Source: Tatumella ptyseos ATCC 33301
GTDB lineage: Bacteria > Pseudomonadota > Gammaproteobacteria > Enterobacterales > Enterobacteriaceae
Assembly (NCBI RefSeq): GCF_000735525.1
Contig: NZ_JMPR01000011.1
Coordinates: 28,519-92,518 of the forward strand
DNA length: 64,000 nt
Reading direction: 5' to 3'
The notes beneath the pieces are model-generated. The model ran no database searches. It was not told the origin of the DNA and was given only the letters and a program-made list of their open reading frames with translations. A program made the position numbers and the translations under genes. Below are positions 10,875-20,225 of this stretch, one piece after another. Each line of letters starts with the position of its first letter. Position 1 is the first letter of the stretch.

Positions 10875-11846
10875 TTAGCGATCCAGTAGTGCCTGTATTT
10901 TTGTATCTACGGCATCGGCAGTGATGTCGCCCATAGTGTTACCGGCTGGCGGACGCAGTGCTATCTGGTTTTTTCCATAACCGCCAATTAACCCGGGGTC
11001 TGTCGGGCCATATAAAGTAATGTTAGGGCGGTCCAGTGCCGCGGCCAGGTGGCTAAGGCCCGTATCCACAGAAATAATGACTTTTGCACCGGCCAGCTCA
11101 CGGGCAACTTCTGCCAGTGACAGTTTTGGCAAAACAGTGACCTGTTCTGAGCCGGTCGCCAGCCGTGCCGCACGCTGATATTCGGCCTCTGTGCCCCACG
11201 GCAGCTTGACGGTATAACCCTGCTGAGTAACGCGATGAATAAGCGCTTGCCAGTGTTCTTCCGGCCAGTGTTTATTATCACGAGTCGTGGAATGCAGAAA
11301 GACCATATATTTTCCGGCATCGTCCGGCAAATCATGAATAAAATGCCTGGCAATTGCGTAATCACCCTGCGTTACCGGCTTTTCATACCCCAGACTTTTG
11401 GCAAATAATTGCCGGGTACGTTCAACGGCATGCTGTTGCAGAGGTATGGAATGTCGTTTGTCATACCACCAGCAGGCGAATGGCTCGCGCACGCTACTTT
11501 TGTCGGCCCCGTGTTTGGTTCCGTGGGCCAGTCGGGTCACCAGCGCGGCGCTTTTGATAAGCCCCTGAGCATCAATAATCGCATCATACTCACGCAGTCG
11601 CAGACGTTGCTTGAAGCGAAAGCGTTCTTCCCGCTGTTGCGTTCCAAACCAGTGCTTACGCCAGCGTCTGATAGCGACCGGCAGTACCTGATCGACCGCA
11701 GGATGCCACCCCGGGATCTGGCTGAAATTTTCTTCGACGACCCAGTCAAAGCGGATGCCGGGAATAGCCTGCATGGCATCAGTTAATGCCGGGAGGGTAT
11801 GGATCACATCTCCCATGGAAGATGTTTTAACAATCAGGACCTGCAT
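10875..11846 (-). CDS. waaC: LPS heptosyltransferase I
   Basis: WaaC adds the first L-glycero-D-manno-heptose to Kdo. The 323 aa GT9 protein begins MQVLIVKTSSMGDVIHTLPAL in two conserved blocks, and the donor-binding end has ISVDTGLSHLAAALDRP with LYGPTDPGLIGGYG, typical of WaaC. It abuts waaF directly (waaF stop next to the waaC ATG), so hldD-waaF-waaC is one operon, as in all Enterobacterales. Confidence 0.97.
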   Translation of the reverse strand: MQVLIVKTSSMGDVIHTLPALTDAMQAIPGIRFDWVVEENFSQIPGWHPAVDQVLPVAIRRWRKHWFGTQQREERFRFKQRLRLREYDAIIDAQGLIKSAALVTRLAHGTKHGADKSSVREPFACWWYDKRHSIPLQQHAVERTRQLFAKSLGYEKPVTQGDYAIARHFIHDLPDDAGKYMVFLHSTTRDNKHWPEEHWQALIHRVTQQGYTVKLPWGTEAEYQRAARLATGSEQVTVLPKLSLAEVARELAGAKVIISVDTGLSHLAAALDRPNITLYGPTDPGLIGGYGKNQIALRPPAGNTMGDITADAVDTKIQALLDR

Positions 11847-12893
11847 TTATTCTCCTGCGGGGCTAAGTAATAAAGTCAGCTCATCCATAACACGTGCAGG
11901 TGTAATATCAATCAGACTCTGATGATAACCAAGGTCAGTGTCGCCTTTTCGGATTTTATGATAGCCAGTGATCAGACGGATCACCCGTGCTTTATCTGAT
12001 AACGGAGGCGTAAAATCGGGGCTGCTGGGGCCATATAACGCGACCAGTGGCCGGTCAAGCGCCGCGGCAATGTGCATAAGCCCGGAATCATTACTGACAA
12101 CCGCCGCGCATCTTGCCAGCAGCACCACCGCCTGTTCCAGGCTGGTTTTTCCGGCCAGATTATGGCAGCAGGCATTGTCATCGTCATCCAGACTGTGGCG
12201 GATATCTTCCCCGACATCGTGATCTTTTTCTGAACCGAACAGTACAACCCGGTAACCCCGGGCGATGAGTTTCTGAGCCAGCACAGCATAGTGATAATGT
12301 GGCCAGCGTTTCGCCGGGCCGAACTCAGCGCCGGGGCAAAAACCGACGACAGGCCGGTCACCCGGCAGGGAGAATAATCCAGCGGTCTCTGTTTTTTCTG
12401 ATTCACTGACGGAAAGCTTTGGCCATAACAGCGGCTGAGGCAGGTCGGCTGCGGAGGCTATTGTCCCCGCGTCATACGCCAGTGCGACGTAGCGCTCTAC
12501 CATCAGCGGAAAGTCCGTTTTATTCAGCGTTCTGGCATCGTTAAGTACGCCATAGCGCATTTCTCCGCGCCAGCCGGTGCGTGTTTTTATCCCCGCAAAG
12601 AAAGGAACCAATGCAGATTTAAACGAGTTAGGTAATACATAGGCCTGGTCATAATGACTGCTACGTAGTGATCGGCCAATCTGTCTCCTTTCCCCTAATG
12701 CCAGAGCGCCATGCCCGAGGGGCATCGCCAGAGCCTCATTCACTTCGGGCATTCTCGACAATAAAGGGCGACACCAGGCCGGAGCCATCACATCAATGAT
12801 AGCCTCCGGATAGCGTGTCTTCAGTGTACGATAGAGACTTTGTGACATCATCATATCGCCAACCCATGAAGGGCCGATCACCAGTATTTTCAT
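11847..12893 (-). CDS. waaF: LPS heptosyltransferase II
   Basis: WaaF adds the second heptose to heptose I. The 348 aa GT9 protein has the start MKILVIGPSWVGDMMMSQSL, the mid-protein FCPGAEFGPAKRWP, and the donor motif SNDSGLMHIAAALDRPLVALYGPSSP, split over its C-domain. It lies 14 bp after hldD, which makes its donor precursor, and directly before waaC. Confidence 0.97.
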   Translation of the reverse strand: MKILVIGPSWVGDMMMSQSLYRTLKTRYPEAIIDVMAPAWCRPLLSRMPEVNEALAMPLGHGALALGERRQIGRSLRSSHYDQAYVLPNSFKSALVPFFAGIKTRTGWRGEMRYGVLNDARTLNKTDFPLMVERYVALAYDAGTIASAADLPQPLLWPKLSVSESEKTETAGLFSLPGDRPVVGFCPGAEFGPAKRWPHYHYAVLAQKLIARGYRVVLFGSEKDHDVGEDIRHSLDDDDNACCHNLAGKTSLEQAVVLLARCAAVVSNDSGLMHIAAALDRPLVALYGPSSPDFTPPLSDKARVIRLITGYHKIRKGDTDLGYHQSLIDITPARVMDELTLLLSPAGE

Positions 12894-12907
12894 CGCGATA
12901 AGCTCTC

Positions 12908-13840
12908 TTAAGCTTTATGATTCAGCCAAGCCATATACTCTGTCACACCTTCAGCCACGGTTTTGAAAGGCTTATCATAGCCAGTCGACCGCAGGTTAGT
13001 GAGATCCGCCTGAGTATATTCCTGATAACGTCCTTTCAGCTTTTCCGGGAAAGGAATGTATTCCACTTCACCCTCACCGTGCCAGGCAAGCACAGCATCG
13101 GCAACGGCCTGGAAAGACTCTGCCCGGCCGGTACCGCAGTTATAAATACCTGAAACGTGGTTTTCCCAGCACCACAGGTTGACGGCCGCAACATCCTGAA
13201 CATAGATAAAGTCACGCTGGAAGTTTTCGCTGCCGGCGAACAGTTTCGGGTTTTCACCCTGATTAATTTGAGTATTCAGGTGGAAGGCGACGCTGGCCAT
13301 GCTGCCTTTATGCCCTTCGCGCGGACCATATACATTGAAATAACGGAAACCACAGACCGGTGATTCGGCTTCCGGCAGAATGCTGCGCACATAATGATCG
13401 AACAGCATTTTTGAGTAACCGTACACATTGAGTGGTGCTTCGTACTGACGCTCTTCTATAAAATTATCATTCCGGCCGCCGTAAGTTGCTGCAGAAGAGG
13501 CATACAGGAACGGGATCTGGCGTTCAAGACAGAAATGCAGCAGCTCTTTTGAGTACTGATAGTTATTATCCATCATGTACTTACCGTCCCACTCCGTCGT
13601 TGAGGAGCAGGCACCCTGATGGAAAATAGCGTCGATAGGGCCAAAATCGTCACCCGCCATCAAACTGACAAGGAATTCTTCCTTATCCATATAATCGCTG
13701 ATATTCAGATCAGCCAGATTGACAAATTTTGTACCATCTTTCAGGTTATCTACGACCAGAATGTCGGTATATCCACGGTCATTTAGCGCTTTAACAATAT
13801 TGCTGCCGATCATGCCGGCGCCACCAGTTACGATAATCAT
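12908..13840 (-). CDS. hldD: ADP-L-glycero-D-manno-heptose-6-epimerase
   Basis: HldD (RfaD/GmhD) epimerises ADP-D-glycero-manno-heptose, the last step in making the heptose donor used by WaaC, WaaF and WaaQ nearby. The 310 aa short-chain dehydrogenase-type protein has the NADP-binding [14 protein letters not shown] at the N-terminus and the YGYSKMLFD catalytic YxxxK, with the SSAATYG serine motif before it. It is the first gene of the hldD-waaF-waaC operon; the promoter must lie in 13841-14045. The kbl-tdh genes that follow in E. coli are absent here. Confidence 0.97.
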   Translation of the reverse strand: MIIVTGGAGMIGSNIVKALNDRGYTDILVVDNLKDGTKFVNLADLNISDYMDKEEFLVSLMAGDDFGPIDAIFHQGACSSTTEWDGKYMMDNNYQYSKELLHFCLERQIPFLYASSAATYGGRNDNFIEERQYEAPLNVYGYSKMLFDHYVRSILPEAESPVCGFRYFNVYGPREGHKGSMASVAFHLNTQINQGENPKLFAGSENFQRDFIYVQDVAAVNLWCWENHVSGIYNCGTGRAESFQAVADAVLAWHGEGEVEYIPFPEKLKGRYQEYTQADLTNLRSTGYDKPFKTVAEGVTEYMAWLNHKA

Positions 13841-14045
13841 AAGCGTGCCTTTCAGTAAGGACGTAGAGTCCGGAGAAACAGGTTGATATGGCTGAATGAT
13901 ACCATTTCACGCGGAGTAAAGGCAGAGGCCGTCATACCGCGTAACGTATCCCGGCGCACGGTAAAACATTTTTCAGAATTGATGAGACAGAGAAAGGTAA
14001 GGTCGATATCCGGGAGGATGATCTTCAGCAGTCGGCAGGAATTAC

Positions 14046-14076
14046 GGCACCCTTACCGGTGGTTGATAAGGGTGCC
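14046..14076. terminator. Inverted repeat downstream of yibQ
   Basis: GGCACCCTTA (14046-14055) pairs with TAAGGGTGCC (14067-14076), directly after the yibQ stop. The T run is poor. It separates the envC-yibQ unit from the hldD promoter region. Confidence 0.5.
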
Positions 14077-14085
14077 TGTTACTGC

Positions 14086-15009
14086 TTAAAAGAGCGCGCG
14101 AAGATCCCGGATAAACTGGCTGTTCTTCAGGCTGTTATAGATTATTGCAACCCCCTGAGACGGTTGTAACGGGGCTGATTTATGCGCAGTACGGCACTGT
14201 TGTGTCATCTCTGATACCGCCGGAGCCTGTTTTTTAGCTCCGGTGTGTGTTGTTTGTTTCAGAGCGGCTTCGCCCTGTGACGGTAACGGGTTTTCATTCA
14301 GTAACTGGCTGGGCCGGACCAGGGTGATATCCGGCGGAAGCGTTGCCAGCATCTGTTGTAAAACCCTTACTGTGGCCGGATGAGGGTGTCCGATAGCAAT
14401 GGCTGAGCCATCGCGCCTGGCGAGTGCGATGGCACGTAAAAACTGTTTTCGGATATCTGCGTCGTTCTGTGTATCATCAAGGAAGACTTTCCGCTTCAGT
14501 ACCCGGACATGAGTCCCTTTTGAGGCAGGGATCGACTGACTGTTACCGATAGTCATGCTGTCGAGAAAATAAAAGTTGTAGTGGTTGAGTACCTGCATCA
14601 CTTTTATCATGCCTGGCAGGCTGGACGTCATTTTACTGCCCATATGGTTGTTCAGCCCGACGGCATAAGGAACGTTCTGTACAGCCCGCTTAATAATTTC
14701 GGCAATTTGGTCACTGCTCATGTCCGGAGTCAGGGTGTTTTTTTCCAGTGGCTGCTTGCTCAGAGGAGCCATGGGTAAATGGATCAGGACTTCATGTCCT
14801 GTCTGATGTGCTCTGATGGCCATTTGCCTGGCATGAGTGGCATCCGGCAACACGGCAACTGAGATGGCTGCCGGCATTTGCAATACTTGATTTTCTTCTT
14901 TAGGGCGATAGCCGAAGTCATCGATGACAATTGCCAGCTTACCGGCCAGCGCAGACTGACAAATCAGCATACCACCCAGAAAAGCGGCTATTTTCAGAGT
15001 CTGTGACAC
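14086..15009 (-). CDS. yibQ: Divergent polysaccharide deacetylase family protein YibQ
   Basis: A 307 aa exported protein. The signal peptide ends at SALAG near residue 23, and KLAIVIDDFGYRPKE begins the divergent polysaccharide deacetylase domain (PF04748 type), with LIHLPMAPL and GLNNHMGS inside it. The C-terminal 80 residues are a low-complexity tail beyond the domain. It starts one base after envC ends, so it is translated with envC, as in E. coli. The biochemical role of YibQ is not established; the envC link suggests septal peptidoglycan. Confidence 0.9.
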   Translation of the reverse strand: MSQTLKIAAFLGGMLICQSALAGKLAIVIDDFGYRPKEENQVLQMPAAISVAVLPDATHARQMAIRAHQTGHEVLIHLPMAPLSKQPLEKNTLTPDMSSDQIAEIIKRAVQNVPYAVGLNNHMGSKMTSSLPGMIKVMQVLNHYNFYFLDSMTIGNSQSIPASKGTHVRVLKRKVFLDDTQNDADIRKQFLRAIALARRDGSAIAIGHPHPATVRVLQQMLATLPPDITLVRPSQLLNENPLPSQGEAALKQTTHTGAKKQAPAVSEMTQQCRTAHKSAPLQPSQGVAIIYNSLKNSQFIRDLRALF

Positions 15010-15010
15010 A

Positions 15011-16312
15011 TTATTTCCCTAACCAGCTGAGAGGATTGACCGCCTGTCCCTGTCGACGTATTTCAAAATACAACGCAGAAACACCTTGCCCGCCACTGGT
15101 ACCGACCAGCGCGATGGGTTGCCCTGCGCTGACTTGTTGACCGACATTCACCAGAGCGCTTTGGTTATAGCCATACAGCGTCATATCACCTTTACCATGT
15201 TCTATCACAATAACCAGCCCGTACCCCTGCAGCCAGTCAGCCATAATGACACGCCCGTCAGCAATTGCTCTGACATCGGAACCTTCAGGTGCGCCTATGA
15301 CTAATCCTTTCCAGCGTAGTTCACCTTGTAATGTTTCACCAAACCGGTGTAACAGTTTGCCCCGTACCGGCCACGGATACTGGCCGGCAGGTCGTCCCAG
15401 TCCTCCCGTGCGGGCCATTAGCTCACGCTCACCGGTGGTCGGCTGGTAACTGGACCCGGACGCTTTGGCCTGAGCCTGACGCTGGCGAACCTGTTCTGCT
15501 TCCCGTGCCTCCTGCTCGGCGCGGGCTTTCGCTATCTGTTCTGCTCTGGCAATTTTTGCCTGCAGGCGGCTTTCGTTCTGGCGCATTTCCACCAGATCCG
15601 CCTGATCTTTTTCCAGCGAGGATTCCAGAATCGTCAGTGTGCGCTGACGCGCGCTTCTGGCCTGCTCCAGCCTGACCTGCTGGGCCTGATGTTGTCGGAG
15701 TAATTGTTGCTGTTGCTGCTGTTTCTGTTCCAGCACGCTTTTTTTCTCTGCCAGATCGGCCCGGGTCTGTTTCAGGTCAGTGATATTTTGCTGACGGGCC
15801 TGATTGAGATACGTGAAATACGTCAGAATACGGTCATCACGTTGTCCTGCCTCACCACTGAGCAGCAGTTCGAGACCGCTGTGCTGCCCCTGCCGGAATG
15901 CAGCGTCCAGCTGCTGAGCCAGCAGATCTTCTTCGCGGTTTTGCTTATCTTGTAACGTGGCAATATTGCGGGCCAGGTCGCCGATATCACGGTTGATCCC
16001 GTCGAGCGTCAGTTGGGTCTGCCGTAATTGCCGGCTCGCCTGAGCGATGACTTTTTCCTGGCTTTGCAGTTGATCCAGTAAATTACTGCGCTGAATTTTC
16101 TGAGTCCGGACATGTTTTTCCTTATCAGCAATATCCTGTCGGATAGAGTTCAGCTGTGCCTTACTATCGTCGGCCGTCTGGCCTGGAAAAGGAAAGCAAA
16201 CGATGCCCGCATAAAGCAGGCTCATGACCAGCGGCAGCAGTTTCCGGGGCAACGTTTGTTGGCAGGATCCTGTTTCTGGCGAAATGCGGATTTCAGGCTT
16301 TTTTTTCGTCAT
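15011..16312 (-). CDS. envC: Murein hydrolase activator EnvC
   Basis: EnvC activates the amidases AmiA and AmiB at the division septum in the periplasm. The 433 aa protein has an N-terminal export signal (near LLYAGIVCFPFPGQTA), a long coiled coil rich in Gln, Arg and Glu (residues about 45-290), and a C-terminal degenerate LytM domain. Where active M23 peptidases have metal-binding histidines it reads LYGYNQSALV, as in E. coli, so it is an activator and not an enzyme. The start at 16312 lacks a good ribosome site. In E. coli gpmI precedes envC; here it is missing. Confidence 0.93.
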   Translation of the reverse strand: MTKKKPEIRISPETGSCQQTLPRKLLPLVMSLLYAGIVCFPFPGQTADDSKAQLNSIRQDIADKEKHVRTQKIQRSNLLDQLQSQEKVIAQASRQLRQTQLTLDGINRDIGDLARNIATLQDKQNREEDLLAQQLDAAFRQGQHSGLELLLSGEAGQRDDRILTYFTYLNQARQQNITDLKQTRADLAEKKSVLEQKQQQQQQLLRQHQAQQVRLEQARSARQRTLTILESSLEKDQADLVEMRQNESRLQAKIARAEQIAKARAEQEAREAEQVRQRQAQAKASGSSYQPTTGERELMARTGGLGRPAGQYPWPVRGKLLHRFGETLQGELRWKGLVIGAPEGSDVRAIADGRVIMADWLQGYGLVIVIEHGKGDMTLYGYNQSALVNVGQQVSAGQPIALVGTSGGQGVSALYFEIRRQGQAVNPLSWLGK

Positions 16313-16564
16313 AAGGAGACGATTATTTCACGATGCCTGACGCCTTACCAGCGTCGCCGGAGGGATTTAGTGTTTGTATCCGCTCATTAATGGCATAATC
16401 AGACAACAGGTAAGGGTTGAGCGCTGAATTGCAGGATTTATCGGCCAGGTCTCACATAAATTGAACCTTCGATGGTGTTAGTGTCTGTACATGGCAGGCT
16501 GCACAGGTATACTCAGAACCCTTATATTATCTAAATTTTGTCCGGTCTGGAGTTGTTACCCCTC

Positions 16565-16996
16565 ATGCAAGATATTATGGAATTTGCACACAATCACCTG
16601 GTGCTTTGCCTCGCCTGGGTTGTCTTATTAGTCCTGGTGATTGTTACTACCTTTAAGGGGCTGTTTTCAAAAGTTAAAACCATCAGTCGTGGTGAAGCGA
16701 CGCATCTTATCAATAAGGCCAATGCAGTGGTGGTTGATGTGCGTTCACGTGATGACTTCCGCAGAGGTCACATTTCCGGTGCGGTGAACCTGGCCGCGGC
16801 TGAGGTGAAAAAAGGCAATCTGACTGAAATCGAAAAATTTAAAGATCAGCCAGTGATTGTTGCCTGTGCTACCGGACAGTCTGCCGGTGAGGCCGCAGCG
16901 CAGTTGAGTGCTGCCGGTTTTACTCAGGTTTCGGTATTGAAAGAAGGGATCAGTGGCTGGAATGGTGAAAACCTGCCGCTTGTTCGTGGAAAATAA
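16565..16996 (+). CDS. yibN: Membrane-anchored rhodanese-like protein YibN
   Basis: A 143 aa protein with an N-terminal membrane helix ([17 protein letters not shown]) and a cytoplasmic rhodanese domain. The active-site loop reads [13 protein letters not shown], so a cysteine is at the catalytic position. I chose the ATG at 16565, which gives exactly the E. coli length; a TTG at 16538 is also in frame. It opens the plus-strand yibN-grxC-secB-gpsA block. YibN has been linked to membrane protein insertion in E. coli, but the role of the rhodanese domain is unclear. Confidence 0.92.
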   Translation: MQDIMEFAHNHLVLCLAWVVLLVLVIVTTFKGLFSKVKTISRGEATHLINKANAVVVDVRSRDDFRRGHISGAVNLAAAEVKKGNLTEIEKFKDQPVIVACATGQSAGEAAAQLSAAGFTQVSVLKEGISGWNGENLPLVRGK

Positions 16997-17015
16997 TGTC
17001 GCAGAGGTACTGACA

Positions 17016-17270
17016 ATGGCAATAATCGATATTTACACTAAGCAGACCTGCCCGTTCTGCCACCGTGCAAAAGCACTGTTAGAGAAGAAAGGGGCTGCAT
17101 TTAATGAGATCCCTATTGATGGTGATGCCGAAAAACGCGCCGGAATGATCGAGCGCAGCGGGCGAACCACAGTACCTCAGATTTTCATTAACGGAACACA
17201 TATTGGCGGTTGTGATGACCTGTATGCCCTTGAGGCTGAACAGGGTCTGGACCCTTTATTACAAGCCTGA
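17016..17270 (+). CDS. grxC: Glutaredoxin 3
   Basis: GrxC is a small glutathione-dependent thiol reductant. The 84 aa protein has the dithiol site CPFC at residues 12-15, the cis-proline TVPQIF and the GGCDDLYAL glutathione-binding end. The ATG at 17016 matches the family start (MAIIDIYTKQTCPFC). It lies 19 bp after yibN and 42 bp before secB, the E. coli arrangement. Confidence 0.97.
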   Translation: MAIIDIYTKQTCPFCHRAKALLEKKGAAFNEIPIDGDAEKRAGMIERSGRTTVPQIFINGTHIGGCDDLYALEAEQGLDPLLQA

Positions 17271-17312
17271 TTTCCGGGCGGGACTACTTTCAACTTAACA
17301 GGACCAAGTACC

Positions 17313-17771
17313 ATGTCAGAACAAAATAACAGTGAAATGACTTTCCAGATCCAGCGTGTCTACACTAAAGACATCTCTTTCGAAGCGCCAAATGCACCGC
17401 AGGTTTTCCAGAAAGAGTGGGAACCTGAAGTTAAACTGGACCTGGATACAGCATCCTCACAACTGGCTGACGGTATTTTTGAAGTCGTATTACGCGTCAC
17501 CGTGACGGCGACAGTGGGTGAAGAAACTGCTTTCCTGTGTGAAGTACAGCAGGCGGGTATTTTCACTATCTCCGGCATTGAAGGAACTCAGATGGCACAT
17601 TGCCTGGGTGCCTATTGCCCGAACATCCTGTTCCCTTATGCGCGCGAGTGCATTTCAGGTCTGGTGTCCCGTGGTACGTTCCCACAGCTGAACCTGGCAC
17701 CGGTAAACTTTGATGCATTATTCATGAACTACCTGCAGGAACAGGAAGGTAGCGCTCCGCAGGAAGCCTGA
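17313..17771 (+). CDS. secB: Protein-export chaperone SecB
   Basis: SecB is a tetrameric cytoplasmic chaperone that keeps preproteins unfolded and hands them to SecA. The 152 aa sequence includes [19 protein letters not shown] and [14 protein letters not shown], both hallmarks, and an acidic C-terminal tail. AGGACC lies upstream of the start. Its TGA overlaps the gpsA ATG (TGATG), so translation is coupled. Confidence 0.98.
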   Translation: MSEQNNSEMTFQIQRVYTKDISFEAPNAPQVFQKEWEPEVKLDLDTASSQLADGIFEVVLRVTVTATVGEETAFLCEVQQAGIFTISGIEGTQMAHCLGAYCPNILFPYARECISGLVSRGTFPQLNLAPVNFDALFMNYLQEQEGSAPQEA

Positions 17772-18790
17772 TGAATAGTCGTAGTGATTCTGTCAGTGTT
17801 ATCGGTGCCGGTTCCTACGGCACCGCTCTGGCCATTACGCTGGCGCGTAATGGCCATCCGGTCGTTTTGTGGGGGCATAACCCGCACCATCTTGAACGTC
17901 TGCAGGCCGACCGTTGTAATACGGAATTTCTGCCGGATGTGACTTTCCCCGACAATCTGCTGATTGAGCCTTCTCTGGAAAAAGCGGTGGCGGCCAGCCA
18001 GGACATTCTGGTTGTGGTTCCCAGCCATGTCTTTGGTCAGGTGCTGAAGCAGATCCAGCCTTTGCTGGAAGCCGATTCCCGTCTGGTCTGGGCAACAAAA
18101 GGGCTGGAAAGTGAAACCGGAAGATTACTGCAGGATGTGGCGCGAGATATTCTCGGCCCGGCGATCCCGCTGGCTGTCATTTCCGGACCGACCTTTGCCC
18201 GGGAACTTGCCGCGGGGATGCCGACGGCTATAGCTCTGGCGTCTGCCAGTCCGGAATTTTCTGAAGCGTTACAACAGAAGTTGCATTGCGGAAAAAGCTT
18301 TCGTGTGTACAGCAACCATGACCTGGTCGGTGTACAACTGGGCGGTGCCGTGAAAAATGTGATTGCTATCGGGGCCGGAATCTCTGATGGTATAGGCTTC
18401 GGGGCGAATGCCCGAACGGCCTTAATCACTCGCGGACTGGCCGAGATGAGCCGCTTAGGTGTGGCGCTCGGGGCAGACCCGACCACATTTATGGGAATGG
18501 CCGGACTGGGCGATTTGGTACTGACCTGTACGGACAATCAGTCGCGTAACCGGCGTTTTGGTATGTTACTGGGCCAGGGGAACAGCGTCGATGTGGCAGA
18601 GAAAAGTATCGGCCAGGTTGTCGAAGGTTACCGAAATACTAAAGAAGTCAGAATACTGGCAGCCCGTACGGGGGTTGAAATGCCCATTACCGAGCAAATC
18701 TATCAGGTGCTGTATTGCGGGAAATCTGCCAGAGAGGCAGCCCTGTCTTTATTAGGCCGTGAAAGAAAAGATGAGAAAGAGGCGCTCTGA
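17771..18790 (+). CDS. gpsA: Glycerol-3-phosphate dehydrogenase [NAD(P)+]
   Basis: GpsA reduces dihydroxyacetone phosphate to sn-glycerol-3-phosphate, the backbone of phospholipids. The 339 aa protein has the Rossmann motif [10 protein letters not shown] at residues 11-20, the catalytic Lys region [13 protein letters not shown] and the [13 protein letters not shown] signature. It is coupled to secB and followed by a hairpin terminator before cysE. It supplies the same metabolite that glpK makes from glycerol elsewhere in this window. Confidence 0.98.
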   Translation: MNSRSDSVSVIGAGSYGTALAITLARNGHPVVLWGHNPHHLERLQADRCNTEFLPDVTFPDNLLIEPSLEKAVAASQDILVVVPSHVFGQVLKQIQPLLEADSRLVWATKGLESETGRLLQDVARDILGPAIPLAVISGPTFARELAAGMPTAIALASASPEFSEALQQKLHCGKSFRVYSNHDLVGVQLGGAVKNVIAIGAGISDGIGFGANARTALITRGLAEMSRLGVALGADPTTFMGMAGLGDLVLTCTDNQSRNRRFGMLLGQGNSVDVAEKSIGQVVEGYRNTKEVRILAARTGVEMPITEQIYQVLYCGKSAREAALSLLGRERKDEKEAL

Positions 18791-18826
18791 GCAACGCGCT
18801 GAATAGTATTCCATCACTAAGTCTTT

Positions 18827-18850
18827 AAGCGCCTGTCCGGGCGCTTTTTT
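18827..18850 (+). terminator. Rho-independent terminator after gpsA
   Basis: AAGCGCC (18827-18833) pairs with GGCGCTT (18840-18846) and is followed by TTTT. It lies between gpsA and cysE and may be partly read through, since cysE follows closely. Confidence 0.75.
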
Positions 18851-18865
18851 ATCGGGAGTTTAACG

Positions 18866-19687
18866 ATGTCGTCTGAAGAGTTAGCGCAAATCTGGGAAAG
18901 CATTATTACGGAAGCCAGGAGTCTGGCGGAAGGTGAACCTATGCTTGCCAGTTTTTTTCATGCGACACTGCTTAAACACGAAAATCTGGGCAGTGCCCTG
19001 AGCTATTTGCTGGCCAATAAACTGGCTAATCCTATTATGCCGGCCATTGCTGTCAGAGAAATTGTCGAAGAAGCTTACCGTAAAGACCCGTCAATGATCT
19101 TCTCTGCCGCCCGGGATGTCACCGCGGTTCGTCAGCGTGACCCGGCCGTGGATAAATACTCTACTCCGTTATTGTATCTGAAGGGGTTCCATGCGCTCCA
19201 GGCTTACCGTATCGGTAACTGGCTATGGAAAGAGGGACGTCGATCGCTGGCTGTTTATCTGCAGAATGAAATTTCCGTCTCATTCGGGGTGGATATTCAT
19301 CCCGCAGCGACTATCGGGTGCGGCATCATGCTGGATCATGCCACCGGTATTGTGGTCGGGGAAACGGCGATTATCGAAAATGATGTTTCCATTCTGCAAT
19401 CTGTCACTCTTGGCGGAACCGGAAAAACCTGTGGTGATCGTCACCCTAAAATCCGCGAAGGGGTGATGATTGGTGCAGGGGCAAAAGTTCTGGGTAACAT
19501 CGACGTCGGGCGGGGGGCGAAAATCGGTGCAGGTTCAGTCGTTCTGCAACCGGTACCGCCTCATACGACGGTGGCTGGGGTGCCGGCAAGGATCGTTGGC
19601 AGGCCCGCCAGTGAAAAACCAGCCATGGATATGGATCAGCATTTCAATGGCACTATCCCGGGGTTTGAATTCGGGGATGGTATCTGA
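18866..19687 (+). CDS. cysE: Serine acetyltransferase
   Basis: CysE acetylates L-serine with acetyl-CoA, the first step of cysteine synthesis, and is feedback-inhibited by cysteine. The 273 aa protein has an alpha-helical N-domain and a C-terminal left-handed beta-helix of hexapeptide repeats (FGVDIHPAATIGCGIMLDHATG... in several turns). The catalytic DHATG is present. It is preceded by GGGAG seven bases upstream of the ATG. Confidence 0.98.
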   Translation: MSSEELAQIWESIITEARSLAEGEPMLASFFHATLLKHENLGSALSYLLANKLANPIMPAIAVREIVEEAYRKDPSMIFSAARDVTAVRQRDPAVDKYSTPLLYLKGFHALQAYRIGNWLWKEGRRSLAVYLQNEISVSFGVDIHPAATIGCGIMLDHATGIVVGETAIIENDVSILQSVTLGGTGKTCGDRHPKIREGVMIGAGAKVLGNIDVGRGAKIGAGSVVLQPVPPHTTVAGVPARIVGRPASEKPAMDMDQHFNGTIPGFEFGDGI

Positions 19688-19689
19688 AT

Positions 19690-19713
19690 CCGGCGCATGC
19701 GGCGCCGGCTTTA
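19690..19713. terminator. Bidirectional terminator between cysE and trmL
   Basis: CCGGCGC (19690-19696) pairs with GCGCCGG (19702-19708), followed on the plus strand by CTTTATTT. It sits between convergent cysE and trmL stop codons. Confidence 0.7.
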
Positions 19714-19714
19714 T

Positions 19715-20188
19715 TTACGCTTTAACCAGCGCCCCGGCATAGTCCAGCTGTCGCCAGGCCTCATAAACCACAACAGCCACTGAGTTTGATAAATTCATAC
19801 TCCGGCTTTGCGGTACCATCGGGATACGTATTTTCTGCATCGCAGGTATACTTTCCAGTATTTCCGCAGGTAAACCACGGCTTTCCGGGCCAAACATCAG
19901 ATAGTCACCTGCCTGCCATGCCACAGCACTATGGGCCGGAGTGCCTTTGGTGGTAAGCGCGAACAAGCGGGCAGGGTGTTCACTGTCGAGAAAGGCCTGA
20001 TAATTTGCATGACGGCGGATAGCCGTAAATTCATGGTAGTCCAGGCCGGCACGACGCAGGCGTTTATCATCCCAGGTAAATCCGAGGGGTTCAATTAAGT
20101 GCAATGAGAAACCGGTATTCGCACACAGACGAATGATATTACCGGTATTCGGTGGAATTTCTGGCTCAAATAAGACGATATTAATCAT
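19715..20188 (-). CDS. trmL: tRNA (cytidine/uridine-2'-O-)-methyltransferase TrmL
   Basis: TrmL methylates the ribose of the wobble nucleotide 34 in the tRNA-Leu isoacceptors CAA and UAA. The 157 aa SPOUT-family protein has [19 protein letters not shown], then the knot motifs [10 protein letters not shown] and [18 protein letters not shown]. The start at 20188 (MINIVLFEP) matches E. coli. It is a stand-alone gene convergent with cysE. Confidence 0.96.
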   Translation of the reverse strand: MINIVLFEPEIPPNTGNIIRLCANTGFSLHLIEPLGFTWDDKRLRRAGLDYHEFTAIRRHANYQAFLDSEHPARLFALTTKGTPAHSAVAWQAGDYLMFGPESRGLPAEILESIPAMQKIRIPMVPQSRSMNLSNSVAVVVYEAWRQLDYAGALVKA

Positions 20189-20225
20189 AAAGGGCTCCCG
20201 CTCACGAGAGCCGCAGAATAACAAA

